Assembly: GCA_007922195.1 (NCBI GenBank)
Contig: ML682005.1
Coordinates: 36,744,259-36,808,258, forward strand
DNA length: 64,000 nt
DNA from: Podocnemis expansa
Lineage: Eukaryota > Chordata > Testudines > Podocnemididae
Reading direction: 5' to 3'
Below, one piece after another: positions 34,130 to 44,710 of this stretch; position 1 is the stretch's first letter; every line of letters starts with the position of its first letter. A program made the position numbers and the translations under genes. A model generated the notes under the pieces. The model searched no databases. It was not told where the DNA came from and saw nothing but the letters and a program-made list of their open reading frames with translations.

Positions 34130-35134
34130 GTTTTAAACTAGACAACTTTCATGCTTTGATTGGATTAAACCAGCTTTATATTAGTTGCAATGATATGAGT
34201 GTCCAAACAGAAATTGCACCGCTTTAATTAAGCCAATGTAAGTTAAATAAATGCAATCTCTGGGTGTAGTTACTCCTTAGATAAAGTGCTCAACTCTACT
34301 TTTCTTGAACTCAGGGAGGGTTTTGCCAAAGCATTCAATGAGTGCAAGACTGGGTCTACTGTGTGAAGGAAGGATTTCTCTAGTTATGATAGTTTATTGA
34401 ATAAACAATAATTCCTTGGTTTCTGAGTGTATCATCTGTGTAGGTTATTTCTGCCACTAGACTAGTCAGCTAATAACAAGGCTTTTCTTTCTGTGGTAAA
34501 CGCTCGGCTCTCTGAAGAAAAAAATCAAAATTAAACCTTACTTTGATGCCAAGAATCCCTCAGTTGCAACTGGCACGCAGTTTATGGTGCTGTGACAGTA
34601 ACTCCTGACAGGTTTGACAAACTCTTTACACCTAATACCTTACTTTCATAGCATTTATCCGAAGAGAGTCACGTGAGTTATATAATTAGCATATGAACTA
34701 CCTATCTTCATAATTTGCTGTGAGATGTACACATGGTGATGTTTAAGAAGAGGTTGCGTGTGTGTGTGTGAGTACACACTAGAAAATAGCTTTTGAAGTT
34801 TGAATCAAAGCAAGGTTGACAAACAGGATTGACAAAGGATGTATGCTCACTTGTCTGCCTTGGTTCATGGCTAAAATAAGCATTTTAAGCCAACACAATG
34901 GAAGACAGTTTGCTTATGATGTTGGCAAGTGCGAAGACAACATGGAGCCAGCACTCCAGTGTAAACCAAGAGGGTCTTCCTGACTCTGGGGTTGAAACAA
35001 TGAACTTTGAAGGTATAAAAAGGAGGCAAAATCTTTCTATCCTTTTATCCTTCACCGAGAAAGCAAAAAGGATAGTGTTTTTTGCATTTATGAAAGATGG
35101 ATCCCAGCCATGTTAGTTGGAGGCCCCGGAAGAT
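34130..35134. other. No recognised feature; short (GT)n at about 34755
   Basis: About 1 kb of AT-rich sequence with a short GT repeat. A 72-codon ORF at 34898-35116 has no recognised domain. Confidence 0.4.
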
Positions 35135-35147
35135 TACTTTAGATAAG

Positions 35148-36483
35148 TTCCAAAGGGGTAGCTGTTAGAGGCCTGCGTGAATACAAAAATGTGGATCTAG
35201 AACCAGACCTCACCTGCCCAATGTCAGTCTTTATTCGATCCGTGATGCACATGCCATGTTTTATGTGGATCTGGAACTGCATCCACAAGTGAGTTTGGGC
35301 TCACAGTCAGCACTTTAGCATTTGATCAGCTCATTCACTACATGGGTCCCACCCATTTTTTCCTTTTCTTGTTTGCGGCTTACATGCTGTGCTGTCAATC
35401 AGATTTTCTTGGCTACTAGTGAAATTTCTGATTGACAACATGGCATACAAACCGCGAACTAGAAAATAAAGAAGTGGGTGAGGAAGGCATGGAAAATGAG
35501 CCAAACAAAGACCAGCAGGCTAACTGATTGACAGGGAGTGGTATCTCTCCAAGTACCAGCCTGTTGTGACTGAGACTCTGATTGGCTGGCAGACAACCAA
35601 TCAGAGCTAAACTGGGATCAGCTGGAGTGCTTCCTTGTTTCTCACTTGTGCTGATGCCACAGATAGTAGCAGCAGCTGCAGGAATCATTCGTAAAAATAG
35701 GATCTGCAGCCATGACCAATCCACAACAATGGGGTGCTGATATCCACGGTTACAGCTGCAGATGCAGTTACCCGTGGACCTACAGTGGACACCAAGCATC
35801 TGCATGACTCTAGTAACTGTGTTAGTCTGGTTCAGCAAAACAAAGGAGGAGTCAGGTGACACTTTTAAAGACTAACATTTATTTATTGTATGAGCTTTCA
35901 TTGGAGAAAATCCCACTTTGTCAGATGCTTGAAGATGGGGAATTTACAGAATGGTAGCAAAGCAAAGGTAGAGGAGTGTAAATCATAGGATCAGGTCAGA
36001 CTGTTACAGCAAATCAAAGCAGTTATTTGGATTCAAACAGTGGAGTACAGCAATTAGCAGGATGGGTACGGGGAAGACGCAAAATTACCTGTTGTAATCA
36101 GAAAACTTCAAAGAGAAACTTCAGACAAACTGCATAATTGGAATTCATGTGCCTATTTGACACCACCAAGTTAGAGCTGAATGTAGACTATGGGGTTTTT
36201 CCCCATTATGACAGATAATTTTGCTTTTTTTCCTCACCCCACCTCACTCTTAATTGCTGTACTTCACTGTTTGAATCCAAACAACTGCTTTGATTTGCTG
36301 TAACAGTCTGACCTGATCCTATGAATTACACTCTCCTATGTTTATTTTTCCCCCGTCTTATAAGTTCTTTGCCTTCAAGCGTGTGATGAAGTGGGATTTT
36401 CTCCCACAAAAGCTCATGCAATAAGTAAATTTGTAAGTCTTTATGAGTGCCACCAAACTCTTTCTTTGTTAAATGAGAGAAGC
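35148..36483. mobile_element. Long snap-back Penelope-like insertion, split by a hAT
   Basis: TSD-like TACTTTAGATAAG (35135-35147) and TACTTTAGACAAG (36484-36496) flank one insertion of about 680 bp once the hAT at 35166-35812 and its TSD are discounted. The left arm begins with the PLE terminal block 'ttccaaaggggtagctgt', is cut by the hAT, then resumes 'gttagtctggttcagcaaaa' and the minus-strand tail up to about 36150. The right arm is the plus-strand inverted copy: 'tgctttgatttgctgtaaca', 'gatgaagtgggattttctcc', 'gctcatgcaataagtaaatt'. It stops before the terminal block. So one element carries the same tail twice in opposite orientation. Confidence 0.82.
35166..35812 (-). mobile_element. 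hAT-like TAGAG(G)CCTGC element inside a PLE
   Basis: 647 bp with ends TAGAGGCCTGC and GCATGACTCTA and an 8-bp TSD matching 7 of 8 (GTAGCTGT 35158-35165, GTAACTGT 35813-35820). It is the reverse-orientation relative of 7770-8347, sharing 'ccttttcttgtttgcggctt', 'gctgtcaatcagattttc' and the internal palindrome. The 148-codon minus ORF 35416-35862 spans it and its edge and is not a gene. Confidence 0.85.
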
Positions 36484-36800
36484 TACTTTAGACAAGGTTT
36501 TAAACCTGTCAGCATTTGAGTTACCACTCTAGGAAGTGTGTTTATGCTTTTTTTTTTTTTTAATATATGGAAACACTTCCATTTCCACTGTTGTCCCTAC
36601 ACATTATCTCTTAAGTCTTAGCTTTGGAAAATAAACTTGTGGTTGTTTTCACTGTAGTGCGATGATGTTACGTTGGAGACAATGCAAACAACCTGAGTGT
36701 TTGCATTGTTCTTCTGGGGAAAATTTATGTGGTAACTTCTGTGAGCTTCCACTAGTTATGGGTTGGTTACTGCAAAGGACACTTTTGGAGGGCATAAGGT

Positions 36801-37262
36801 CACTGTTCCCTCTTATCTGTTGATGCAGCTGAGAAAGTTATGCTGTTTGTTGCATGGTGATTTGTAAGGCTAATCTGCCTGCCGCCCCAAGCTAGACCAA
36901 TCCCTTTCTCCTGCCCACTCTCCTAGTCCCTCCCTCACCTGACCTGACCTCATCTTTCCCCCAGCGCTCTGCGCCTTTTCCTCACTGGCTGCCCAACTGT
37001 CCCCAACCATCCCTCCATTACCTGCATGCTGGAGTGGAGCAGCCAGGGCATGGGCTGCTCTTCCCGCTCTGAGCATGCTCTGACTGAGCATACTCAGAGG
37101 CTTTGAGCATGTTCAGTTACACCATGCTTTGTGTGGGAGTTCTAAAAGCTGCCAGGTTTGGGGAAGCTCTCTGCTGGCCGGAAGACTGCGTCATTGTTCC
37201 CTGCACGGGTGAGTGGCAGGGGCTGTGTGCCCACTCACGCACGCAGCTTAGAGGGAACATTG
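36801..37262. mobile_element. hAT element (CACTGTTCCCTCT...AGAGGGAACATTG)
   Basis: 462 bp with inverted ends CACTGTTCCCTCTTATCTG and CAGCTTAGAGGGAACATTG and an 8-bp TSD matching 7 of 8 (CATAAGGT 36793-36800, CATATGGT 37263-37270). The interior is GC-richer with repeated GAGCATG words and produces spurious ORFs on both strands. Confidence 0.88.
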
Positions 37263-37270
37263 CATATGGT

Positions 37271-38141
37271 ACACCTGTTGTTAACTGTAAGACACAGTAA
37301 AGCTTGTGAGAATCTTGAAGAGATTGTGTGGGTTGGTGACAGACTGATGGTACCAAGGAGCTGAGATCCAGTTTAGCACAAGCAGCTATTTCTCTCTCCG
37401 GAGGCAGAAGGATAACTCACAAAGAGACTCAGCTTGCTGGGTATCCCAAGAAAGCACCATCTTTACCACCTTACATTTATATACTTACCATCTTTCATTA
37501 AGCTCTACTGAAGGATAAATAGTCTGAATGACACTTATTTGTCTATCTTCTAATTTTTTAAATTGCAGTTTAAGAAGTGAGAAAAATGATATAGTTTTCT
37601 CAGTTGGGAGTCTTGTCTGCCTCTTTGAAACGATAAAACCAAGCCATCAAAGGCAACAGACCAATTAAGTGTTCCTAGCCGTTGTTCTGGATGGCAGCAA
37701 ATGCACTATGGAACAGAAATCAGATTGAAACAAATTTTGCAAATTGAATGGAACTAAAGCACAAGGTTTGCAGGTTTGATACAAACTTTTTAAGCACAAT
37801 ATGTTTTTTATTAGAATATAAAAAGTACTAATATGGCAGAAAATTTGTATCTTTGGGTTATAGTAATGCCTTTCTTGTCATATTACTTAACATCTATATC
37901 ATATTAGAAACCTACCTGGCGCAGTTATAAAATAAATTGACACGTTACATTAGCCTTCAGTATGACAATTTTACATTCCTGACAGAGAAGGCATGACAGC
38001 AGCCTACTTAAATGACTGTAAGAATGAAACAATGAGTGTCATACTGATGTCTGCACAGTGAGGATTTAGATCTCAGTCTCCTAGTATAACTAGTGGCCTG
38101 TTCTTATGTGGGCAGTGGATGGACAGAGCATTGCTGTTCTC
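37271..38141. other. No recognised feature
   Basis: AT-rich, unassigned sequence. Confidence 0.4.
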
Positions 38142-38144
38142 ATT

Positions 38145-38614
38145 TGCTATGTCTACACTGCCACAGATATTTTGAAATAGTTATTTTGAGATAATTATTT
38201 TGATTTTATTTTGAAATAATTGTCTCAAAATTTTATTTCAAAATCGTTATTTTGAAATAAGAGTCTGGGGAAGACTCTCTTTCAAAACAAGGCAGGAGTT
38301 CTTATTTCAAAATAGAGATTCTTCACTTGACTTTCTATTTTGAAATAGGGAAAGGCCATATAAGGTATAGGGCTATTATTTAAAAAAAAAAAAAAGCCAG
38401 TTCCATGGCTTGGAATGGCTTTTTTTTGAAATAGCTGTTTTGAAAGAATCAATATTTCAAAATAAATCCAGGTCTTAGTATTTTGAAATAACACTTTATT
38501 TTGAAATAATGAAGTGCTTATTTCGAAATAACAAAATGCTTACTATGGACAGGAATTAAGTTTTTTTGAAATAAGCCTCCTTATTCGAAAAAACTTTGCA
38601 GTGTAGATATACCC
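38145..38614. mobile_element. Palindrome-rich MITE (TTATTTYGAAATAA units)
   Basis: 470 bp with inverted ends TGCTATGTCTACACTGC and GCAGTGTAGATATACCC, flanked by ATT on both sides (38142-38144, 38615-38617). The interior has about a dozen TTATTTTGAAATAA or TTATTTCGAAATAA palindromes. Same architecture and terminal group as 629-992 and 39816-40233, but the palindrome has a different arm. Includes an A run at about 38381-38395. Confidence 0.82.
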
Positions 38615-38639
38615 ATTCATTCTAAACTCCTATGTAAGA

Positions 38640-39210
38640 GAATGGGTAAAAGTTTCAAAATCCCGAAAGTGTGTTAGAAGCCTAAGTCCCATTTTGAAAG
38701 TGCCCAAGTCACTTTGGCCTCATCATGTGGGGGGGGGGGGGAGGGAGTGTGTTGTTGGCAAAGTGATAGCTATACATATTTGTGTTAAAATCGTAATGCC
38801 GGTAAGACAATTCTGGTTTCATCTCACAAGTTGGTCAAAGTAAACTTGAAGCTACCCCTCACATTTCCCTTGATGAGCTAATGTGTTAAACCTACAACTA
38901 CCACAGCTAACATAATATCCTAGTGTAGGCAGCCCTGTACCTTTACATTCCACCCCTTTCTACTGTCTATACTTCCCCCCCCAGTATAGACATAATATTA
39001 GGATCTTAAGGTGCCTCCTTGTGCCTCCCTAGTGCCCCCAAAATCTGTCCCTAAATAATTTATTGAGCCATTTTGTAAATCTCACTGGGTACCTAACTGG
39101 ATCTTTAGGCACCTAAATAAGCTTGTATATCTGACTCTCAATGATTCAGGCACTTTCAAAAACAGGACATGGACTTCTAAATCACTTAGGCATTTTTAAG
39201 CCATTGTTTC
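38640..39210. repeat. Scattered TTAGGCAC/CCTAAGTCCC repeat pieces
   Basis: Contains 'gaagcctaagtcccattttg' (about 38678) and 'ctttaggcacctaaataagc' (about 39103), 'cacttaggcatttttaag' (about 39184), and a G13 run at 38729-38741. The same vocabulary occurs at 3615 and 57880. Probably a degraded MITE family; boundaries unclear. Confidence 0.4.
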
Positions 39211-39489
39211 ATAGGATCATTGAATGCAGTTATTGCTGTGTTGCTGAAGATTAAAATTCTTGTCCGGCCTAGATTTTTCAATTGTGTTATAACAAGTATT
39301 GATTGTCAATTAAATGTTTCTTGACCTCTATAACACTGAAAGCTAATGTGGTCATTTCACAAACTTGTTTCCCACAACATACATATTTGTCCATGGATGC
39401 AGTTTTTATGGTGGGTCTACATCATGTTCTTTAAACATGTTAATTGGACACCAATCAACAGATGTTACAATATAACTGAAAACTGAAGT

Positions 39490-39805
39490 CTAGTTCAGGC
39501 CACTGGGTGAAGATAGAAGGAATGAATCCTTTGACAGAACAAGGAGCAATGGTCTCAGCTTCCATTGGAGGAAGTCTAGGTTGGATATTAGGAAAAGGTT
39601 TTTCTTCAGGATGGTGAAGCACTGGAATGTGTTACTTAGGAAGGTGAGGGAAACCTCCATCCTCAGATGTTTTTAAGGCCCAGCTTGAGAAGGTTGTGGC
39701 TGAATTTAGTTTGGATTGGTCCTGCTTTGAGTAGAGGGTTGGACTAGAAGACCTCCTAACATTCCTTCTCTCCCTAATATTCTATGATTCTATGACTCAT
39801 TGTGG
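39490..39805 (+). mobile_element. CR1 LINE, 3' end only
   Basis: The CR1 3' text in order: 'acaaggagcaatggtctcag', 'taggttggatattaggaaaa', 'agcactggaatgtgttactt', 'agagggttggactagaagac', and the terminal 'attctatgattctatgac' repeats. 5'-truncated. Confidence 0.88.
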
Positions 39806-39815
39806 ACATCTCTTT

Positions 39816-40233
39816 GGCTTTGTCTACACTTGCAAGTTAGTTTGAATTAATGAGGCTTAATTCGAACTAACTTAGTACCTGTCTATACTAGGCTTTCATT
39901 AGTTCAAACTAAGGAATTCCTTAATTCAATCTAATGAAATCTTAGTTTGAACTAGTAAGAGCTGCCAGTTAGTTTGAACTAAGCCTTAGTTAGATTGCTA
40001 GTTCAAACTAAGGAAGATGTAGACAAGGATTAACCCTTAGTTCAAACTTAATAAGTTTGAACTAAGGGCGGTTAGTTCAAATTAACAAGTGGACTAATTT
40101 GAACTAATATTATTTCAGATTAGTCCACTTTGTTAATTTGAACTAATAAGTTTGAGTTTAGTTTGAACTCAATTCGAACTTATTAGTTAGAATTAACAAA
40201 TTTGAACTAACTTTTCCTGGTATGGACACAGCC
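39816..40233. mobile_element. Palindrome-rich MITE (TTAGTTTGAACTAA units)
   Basis: 418 bp with inverted ends GGCTTTGTCTACACT and GGTATGGACACAGCC and TTT on both sides (39813-39815, 40234-40236). More than a dozen TTAGTTYGAACTAA or TTAGTTCAAACTAA units pack the interior. Related to 46647-48253. No coding capacity. Confidence 0.82.
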
Positions 40234-40273
40234 TTTGACCGTTAGAACATAGCATTGTATAAAATACACCATG

Positions 40274-40905
40274 GGAATACAAGCAAGGAGTCCTGTAGCA
40301 CTTAAAAACAAACAAATTTATTTATTGTATGAGCTTTCATGGGAGAAAATCCCACTTTGTCAGATGCTTTGAAGATGGGGGAACTTACAGAATAGGAGGA
40401 AAATAAATGCAGGGAGGTGTAAGTCATGGTATCAGGTCACACTGTAACAGCAAATCAAAGCAGCTGTTAAGATTCATACGCTAGTGAAAGCCTATAAAGG
40501 AAGATGAGGTCAAATCATCTGTTGTAATCAGAAAAAAAATCCAAAATCCCTATTTAATCCTGAGGAGACAGAGTTAACTTTGCAAATGAATTCCAGTTCT
40601 GCCATTTCTCTTTAAAGCCTTGATATGTTATTCAATTGCTTGAATAGAGCTATTAACAAATTATCAGCAGAGTGATCAGGAAGATTTAAGTGCTTGGCTA
40701 CTGGTTTATGAGTGTTGTGATGTCTGTTTTCTGCCCATGTATTCTTTTGCGCAGAGACTGTTATGTTTGTCCACTATATAAGGCAGGGAGGCATTTCTGG
40801 CACATGACGGGATAAATCACATTGGTGGATAAGCAGGTGAATGAGCCTTTGATGGAGTAACTGGTTTTGTTAGGCCTTGTAGTGGTATCTTTTGTAGTGC
40901 TGAGA
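40274..40905 (-). pseudogene. Penelope-like element 3' end with decayed GIY-YIG domain
   Basis: On the minus strand this carries the end of a PLE coding region followed by its tail. Reading from about 40890 down: SIKGSFTCLSTNVIYPVMCQ, then KCLPALYSGQT, a stop, and QSLRKRIHGQKTDITT (40731-40800), which is a GIY-YIG endonuclease core with YSG in place of YIG and a nonsense codon. Then comes a C-terminal stretch ending 'tctcctcaggattaaatagg'. The tail has 'tctgatgaag' complement text and, at the 40274 end, 'aagcaaggagtcctgtagca'. PLE proteins carry an RT and this GIY-YIG nuclease; the RT is absent here. Dead copy. Confidence 0.75.
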
Positions 40906-41084
40906 CATATGAACTGCTACATTTACAAATATATACATTTGAGTAATACCTCTAAATAGGCAATAGCACACCTACCTGAGGATATAATTAGGTCTGCACA
41001 TGCATTAGCATGTTCAGGGGATGGTTCAAAGTGCATAAAAGCTATTGCATGCAACAGGGTCCTATAGACAGGGGCATGGACCAC

Positions 41085-41355
41085 ACGCTATGTCTGTACT
41101 TTGAGGTATAAGTTTGAGCTTGGATGGAAGTACACCTGCTAGTTTTGATTGAGCTAATGTGCTTTAAAATAAGTTTTAGCTGGGCTGGCATAGGCAAGAT
41201 CCTAAATACTTATTTGGATGGCTAGCCTGTTTCGTCACTGTCACTGTGGTGGCTAGACTTGTATATTTAATGTGCTAGCATGAATAAAGCTGGAGCATGC
41301 ACATCTACCTGAGTCAGAAATTTCACCTCCAATTGTAGTGTGGATGTACTGTGTA
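41085..41355. mobile_element. Probable MITE of the TATGTCTACACT group
   Basis: Starts 'acgctatgtctgtactttga' and ends 'attgtagtgtggatgtactg', imperfect inverted ends, with GCTAG-containing words in the interior ('gatggctagcctgt', 'gtggctagactt'). No clear TSD. Confidence 0.5.
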
Positions 41356-42029
41356 TATATAAGGAGATCTGGATTCTATTTTGTGTTCTGCCATGGGCTT
41401 TATATGTATCCTTGTCACTTGATGCACAATGGGCTATCATCTGTGTAATTTTTCTGTTCACTTTTGCACTTTAATTGTATGATTTGATGCCAATTATGCT
41501 ATGCAAGTTTCCCTTTTAGTTGGATTAGCATGCATTTTATACCTTTTATTTGCTTGTGGTAACTTCTGACTCTGTCATTAAATGATTGTGCATTGATTTG
41601 ACACATAGTCACTTAAAATCATAACCAATAAACAAGTACTTGTTCTATCTAAAGCTGTGTGGACTTTAGAGGGTGTGAATGAGAGTTACTGGGCACATCC
41701 ATTTGAATGTCAAATAGATGGACGAGAGTCTGTAAGTCTACAGTGTTCGTGGAAGGGTCTCCAACTCTGTAGGAAAGAAATTCCTGATGTTTTATTTGGG
41801 GGCTGGGAGAGCATGCTTGTGGATCATCCCTTGAGTGGCCAGAGGGTACAAACTCACTGCCTGGGACCTATTACATGCATAAGACTGGGGTGGGCTGACT
41901 CAGGAGTGAACAGTCACCTGGCAAACCAGGGTAAGTCAGGGTTCAGAGTGGAGACTGGGGGGTCACAACAGCACACTAGATTAGATTCTGGGAGGGGAAA
42001 GTCACAAACCTGAATAAAATTGACCCCTT
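41356..42029. other. No recognised feature
   Basis: A 118-codon ORF at 41657-42013 has no recognised domain, shows no exon context, and is not supported as a gene. Confidence 0.4.
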
Positions 42030-42130
42030 TCACTGACTTAATTTCCCCATCTGCACAATCGGAGTAATGATACTCAGCTTTGTAAGGCTCTTTCAATGCT
42101 TAAATGAAAAGCTCTGTATGAATGTTAGAT
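42030..42130 (+). repeat. MIR-like SINE fragment
   Basis: 'cttaatttccccatctgcac', 'gtaatgatactcagctttgt' and 'tgcttaaatgaaaagctctg' follow the order of a MIR 3' half. Confidence 0.5.
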
Positions 42131-42879
42131 ATTAAGGGCTCAGTTGTGGCACAAGACCTGGCTAAGGGGAATGTGTAGTTGTGCTGCTCCCAGAACAAAC
42201 TAAGAATGCAGACTGTGACCAAGCTAGTAATAATCTTGTTTATTATACTAGCCAGTACATTTGGAGGAGAGAGGGTTCTGCCCGGTCACTCTCTACCCAT
42301 GTTTGTGAGAGGTGATGTTGTAATTTTATGAGGGCTGCTCTCTTCCACAGTGCTAGCTGAAATATGGATACGCTGTTAATGGAAGAAAGATGCCTCCTTA
42401 TGCCCCCTTACTGCCTCCTAATCTGTCCCCAAATAAAGAAGAATTTAACAAGTATTAAAGACTCAAATGAGAGCCTGGTAATAAGTGGTTTGATCCTGGG
42501 TCATGGTTATTTATTTAAGCAGCTGGTAAGGGGTGAAATTCTGATCTTAATGACACCAGTGTCAACCAGAATAACTTTACTGGTGAATTAACTACATTTT
42601 AAATTGTTAGATGAGATAAATAACTAATTATGATTTCTATACACTTTATAAACAAATTCAAATTAAATTTTTTAGAGAATTAAATAAGAACTTCTAAGCA
42701 TATTTCAGATTTGAGTAATTAATTTGGAGAACATTCCTGTAAAGTTTTCAGAACTGGGCCCAATTGCTTTGCATCAAGTAGGGCTGTATAAATGTCTATC
42801 TGAGGTATTTATCAAACACCAAGCAACTGGAAAAGGAAACCAGATTTTGCCAATAGACAACATATTGAATTAGGAGTTA
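42131..42879. other. No recognised feature
   Basis: AT-rich sequence with no recognised repeat; a 75-codon ORF at 42364-42591 is not supported. Confidence 0.4.
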
Positions 42880-43045
42880 TGAAATCTAATTTATATTTCT
42901 AGCTGTTCCATTGGTTCCTTCAGCAGTGTTGGTCAAGCTGCTTCTATCTGTGTTCCTCACTTTTGCTATCTGTAAAATGGGAATAATGATACAACTCCTA
43001 CAAATGAAAAACACCTTGAGACCTCCAAAGGCAAAACAATACACA
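42880..43045 (+). repeat. MIR-like SINE remnant
   Basis: 'tagctgttccattggttcct', 'ggtcaagctgcttctatctg', 'ctatctgtaaaatgggaata' and 'aacaccttgagacctccaaa' give the typical MIR order. Confidence 0.65.
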
Positions 43046-43705
43046 AGTGCAAAAAATATTTACAATGTCTGATTGGACAAAATCAAATTAAATGTTGAAT
43101 TGCAGAATAAATGATACATCTACATGTATTATATCTGACTGATCATTAGGACAGGAGATTAGTAATAAGAACCTATCCTAAAACTTAGCCATCTTTATTA
43201 ATTAATAGAGCAGAACATATTGGATAAATACTGCATTTCCCATTATATTTTGTTAGTAACTTGCTATTGTCATAACAACAGATTATGAATAAAAGTACAC
43301 TGCAGATAGAACATCTGCTTTGATTAAACAGGTGTATGGGAATTTCAGCACAAACCCCTAATCATAATTAAAGGTTGTTATTCACATTTAACAAAGAATT
43401 GTTACTGGGAGAAATATAACAGCATACACGTAGCATATGGTAACATCTAACTCTGATTATCAGAAGTCACTTAATAAACAAGCACATCCACAGTTTCTGC
43501 ATCACCTTTACCTTCTCCTGCGTTTATTCCTAACAGCAAAACTTAACCTGGTAATTAACATCACATTTAACAACTTTGAAGAGAATGGCAGAAGTCAAGT
43601 GAATCTGGATAGTTGTAATATATCAAGGCCATATCAGCCTATTTTACTATGTGGTTAGTTTTAACTCCCATTTGGATTTGCTATCTTTTGGGCTATCCAG
43701 GTGTG
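43046..43705. other. No recognised feature
   Basis: AT-rich sequence. The ORF at 43437-43658 shows no recognised domain. Confidence 0.4.
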
Positions 43706-43714
43706 AAACAGCTG

Positions 43715-43913
43715 AAAAAACAACAAGGAGTTGTGTGGCGCTTTAAGACTAACAGGTTTATTTTTTGCATGAGCTTTCGTGGGAGAAGATCCCACTTCCT
43801 CAGATGCTTCGAAGATGGGCGAACTTACAGAAAGGAATGAAACTAAATGCAAGGGGGTGTAAAACATAGGATCAGGCCTGGACTAGACTAACACAGCTAT
43901 CCCTTTTGAAGTT
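43715..43913. mobile_element. Penelope-like tail with perfect 9-bp TSD, both orientations
   Basis: A 199-bp insertion flanked by perfect AAACAGCTG (43706-43714, 43914-43922). Most is the minus-strand PLE tail ('caacaaggagttgtgtggcg', 'tgggagaagatcccacttcc', 'cagatgcttcgaagatgggc'). The right end is about 30 bp of the plus-strand terminal block ('gactagactaacacagctat', 'cccttttgaa'). The terminal block is therefore present only at the right end and in the opposite orientation to the body. ORFs at 43649-43867 are chance. Confidence 0.85.
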
Positions 43914-44005
43914 AAACAGCTGGTCTAAGATGAGAGGAAATTGCTGTTGATCCTAAAGAACATGTACAACTTCACACAACTGCAGTATTGCCAGCTGCAA
44001 ATGTT

Positions 44006-44023
44006 AAAAAAAAAAAAAAAAAA
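44006..44023. repeat. A18 homopolymer
   Basis: Eighteen consecutive A residues. Confidence 0.9.
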
Positions 44024-44264
44024 GACGAGTCAGCGCCCACAAAATCATGATTATGAAAAAACTAATTTGGTTTTTTAAAGGTCTGATATTTGAACTTTTA
44101 GGATGCACTCAGGCCACATTCTTAAGCTTTCTTTCTTTCTTTCTTAAATGAAACCATGAAGTCTAGAAACTTACACTTTTTTTTACATGGAAACTGAGAG
44201 TCTTATTTCCTGGAGCTGGGGTTTTAAGTAAATCACCTCAAATTATAAGAGTTGGCAAGGTTGC

Positions 44265-44710
44265 TTTTAGCTTGGGACTGGGAGCCAAGAACTTTGCAGT
44301 TCCCATCTCTGAAAGTGATTTGCTGTGTATCATTGAGCCAGCTAGTTAGAGGGGAAACATTTAGCCAGGAAGAAGCCCATTCTCATTTTGGCAGACGTAA
44401 ACTGTAGACACAGATCTGAGAGTGGGCACCTCTAACAGTTAGATCTATGCTTATATTCAGATCACTTAGAAATGATAGTTCAGCAGTTCTTTCACATTGT
44501 AGAACCCACAAAAACTTCTCGATACCTCTTAACCTATCAGTTTCAAAACCTCTTGATATATCTCTTAACCTAGCAGTTTTACCTCATAACCTATCAGTTT
44601 CATTTTTCAAGGCTGTAGAATGGAAATAATAATGCAACATATATCACAGGGATGTTGGAATGATGAATTAGTGCATATTTGTGCTATGTTTTAAAGATAC
44701 TTAACAATAA
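44265..44710 (+). repeat. MIR-like remnant split by a short tandem repeat
   Basis: 'gggactgggagccaagaact' to 'tcattgagccagctagttag' (44274-44347) and 'gctgtagaatggaaataata' to 'acttaacaataaa' (44613-44710) look like the two halves of one MIR-type SINE, separated by about 260 bp. A (CTTT)n tract is just upstream at about 44126-44144. Confidence 0.45.
44524..44602. repeat. Imperfect tandem repeat of CTYATAACCTATCAGTTTC type
   Basis: Three related units at 44524-44545 ('acctcttaacctatcagttt'), 44560-44580 ('atctcttaacctagcagttt') and 44581-44602 ('acctcataacctatcagttt'). They lie inside the split MIR-like sequence. Confidence 0.7.

Noticed and set aside
35820..36475. Two separate, oppositely oriented PLE insertions
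   Set aside because: A single TSD-like pair flanks both arms and the arms mirror each other, so one snap-back insertion is the simpler reading.
41657..42013. 118-codon ORF
   Set aside because: No recognised domain, no conserved start context, and nearby sequence is MIR-like or unassigned.
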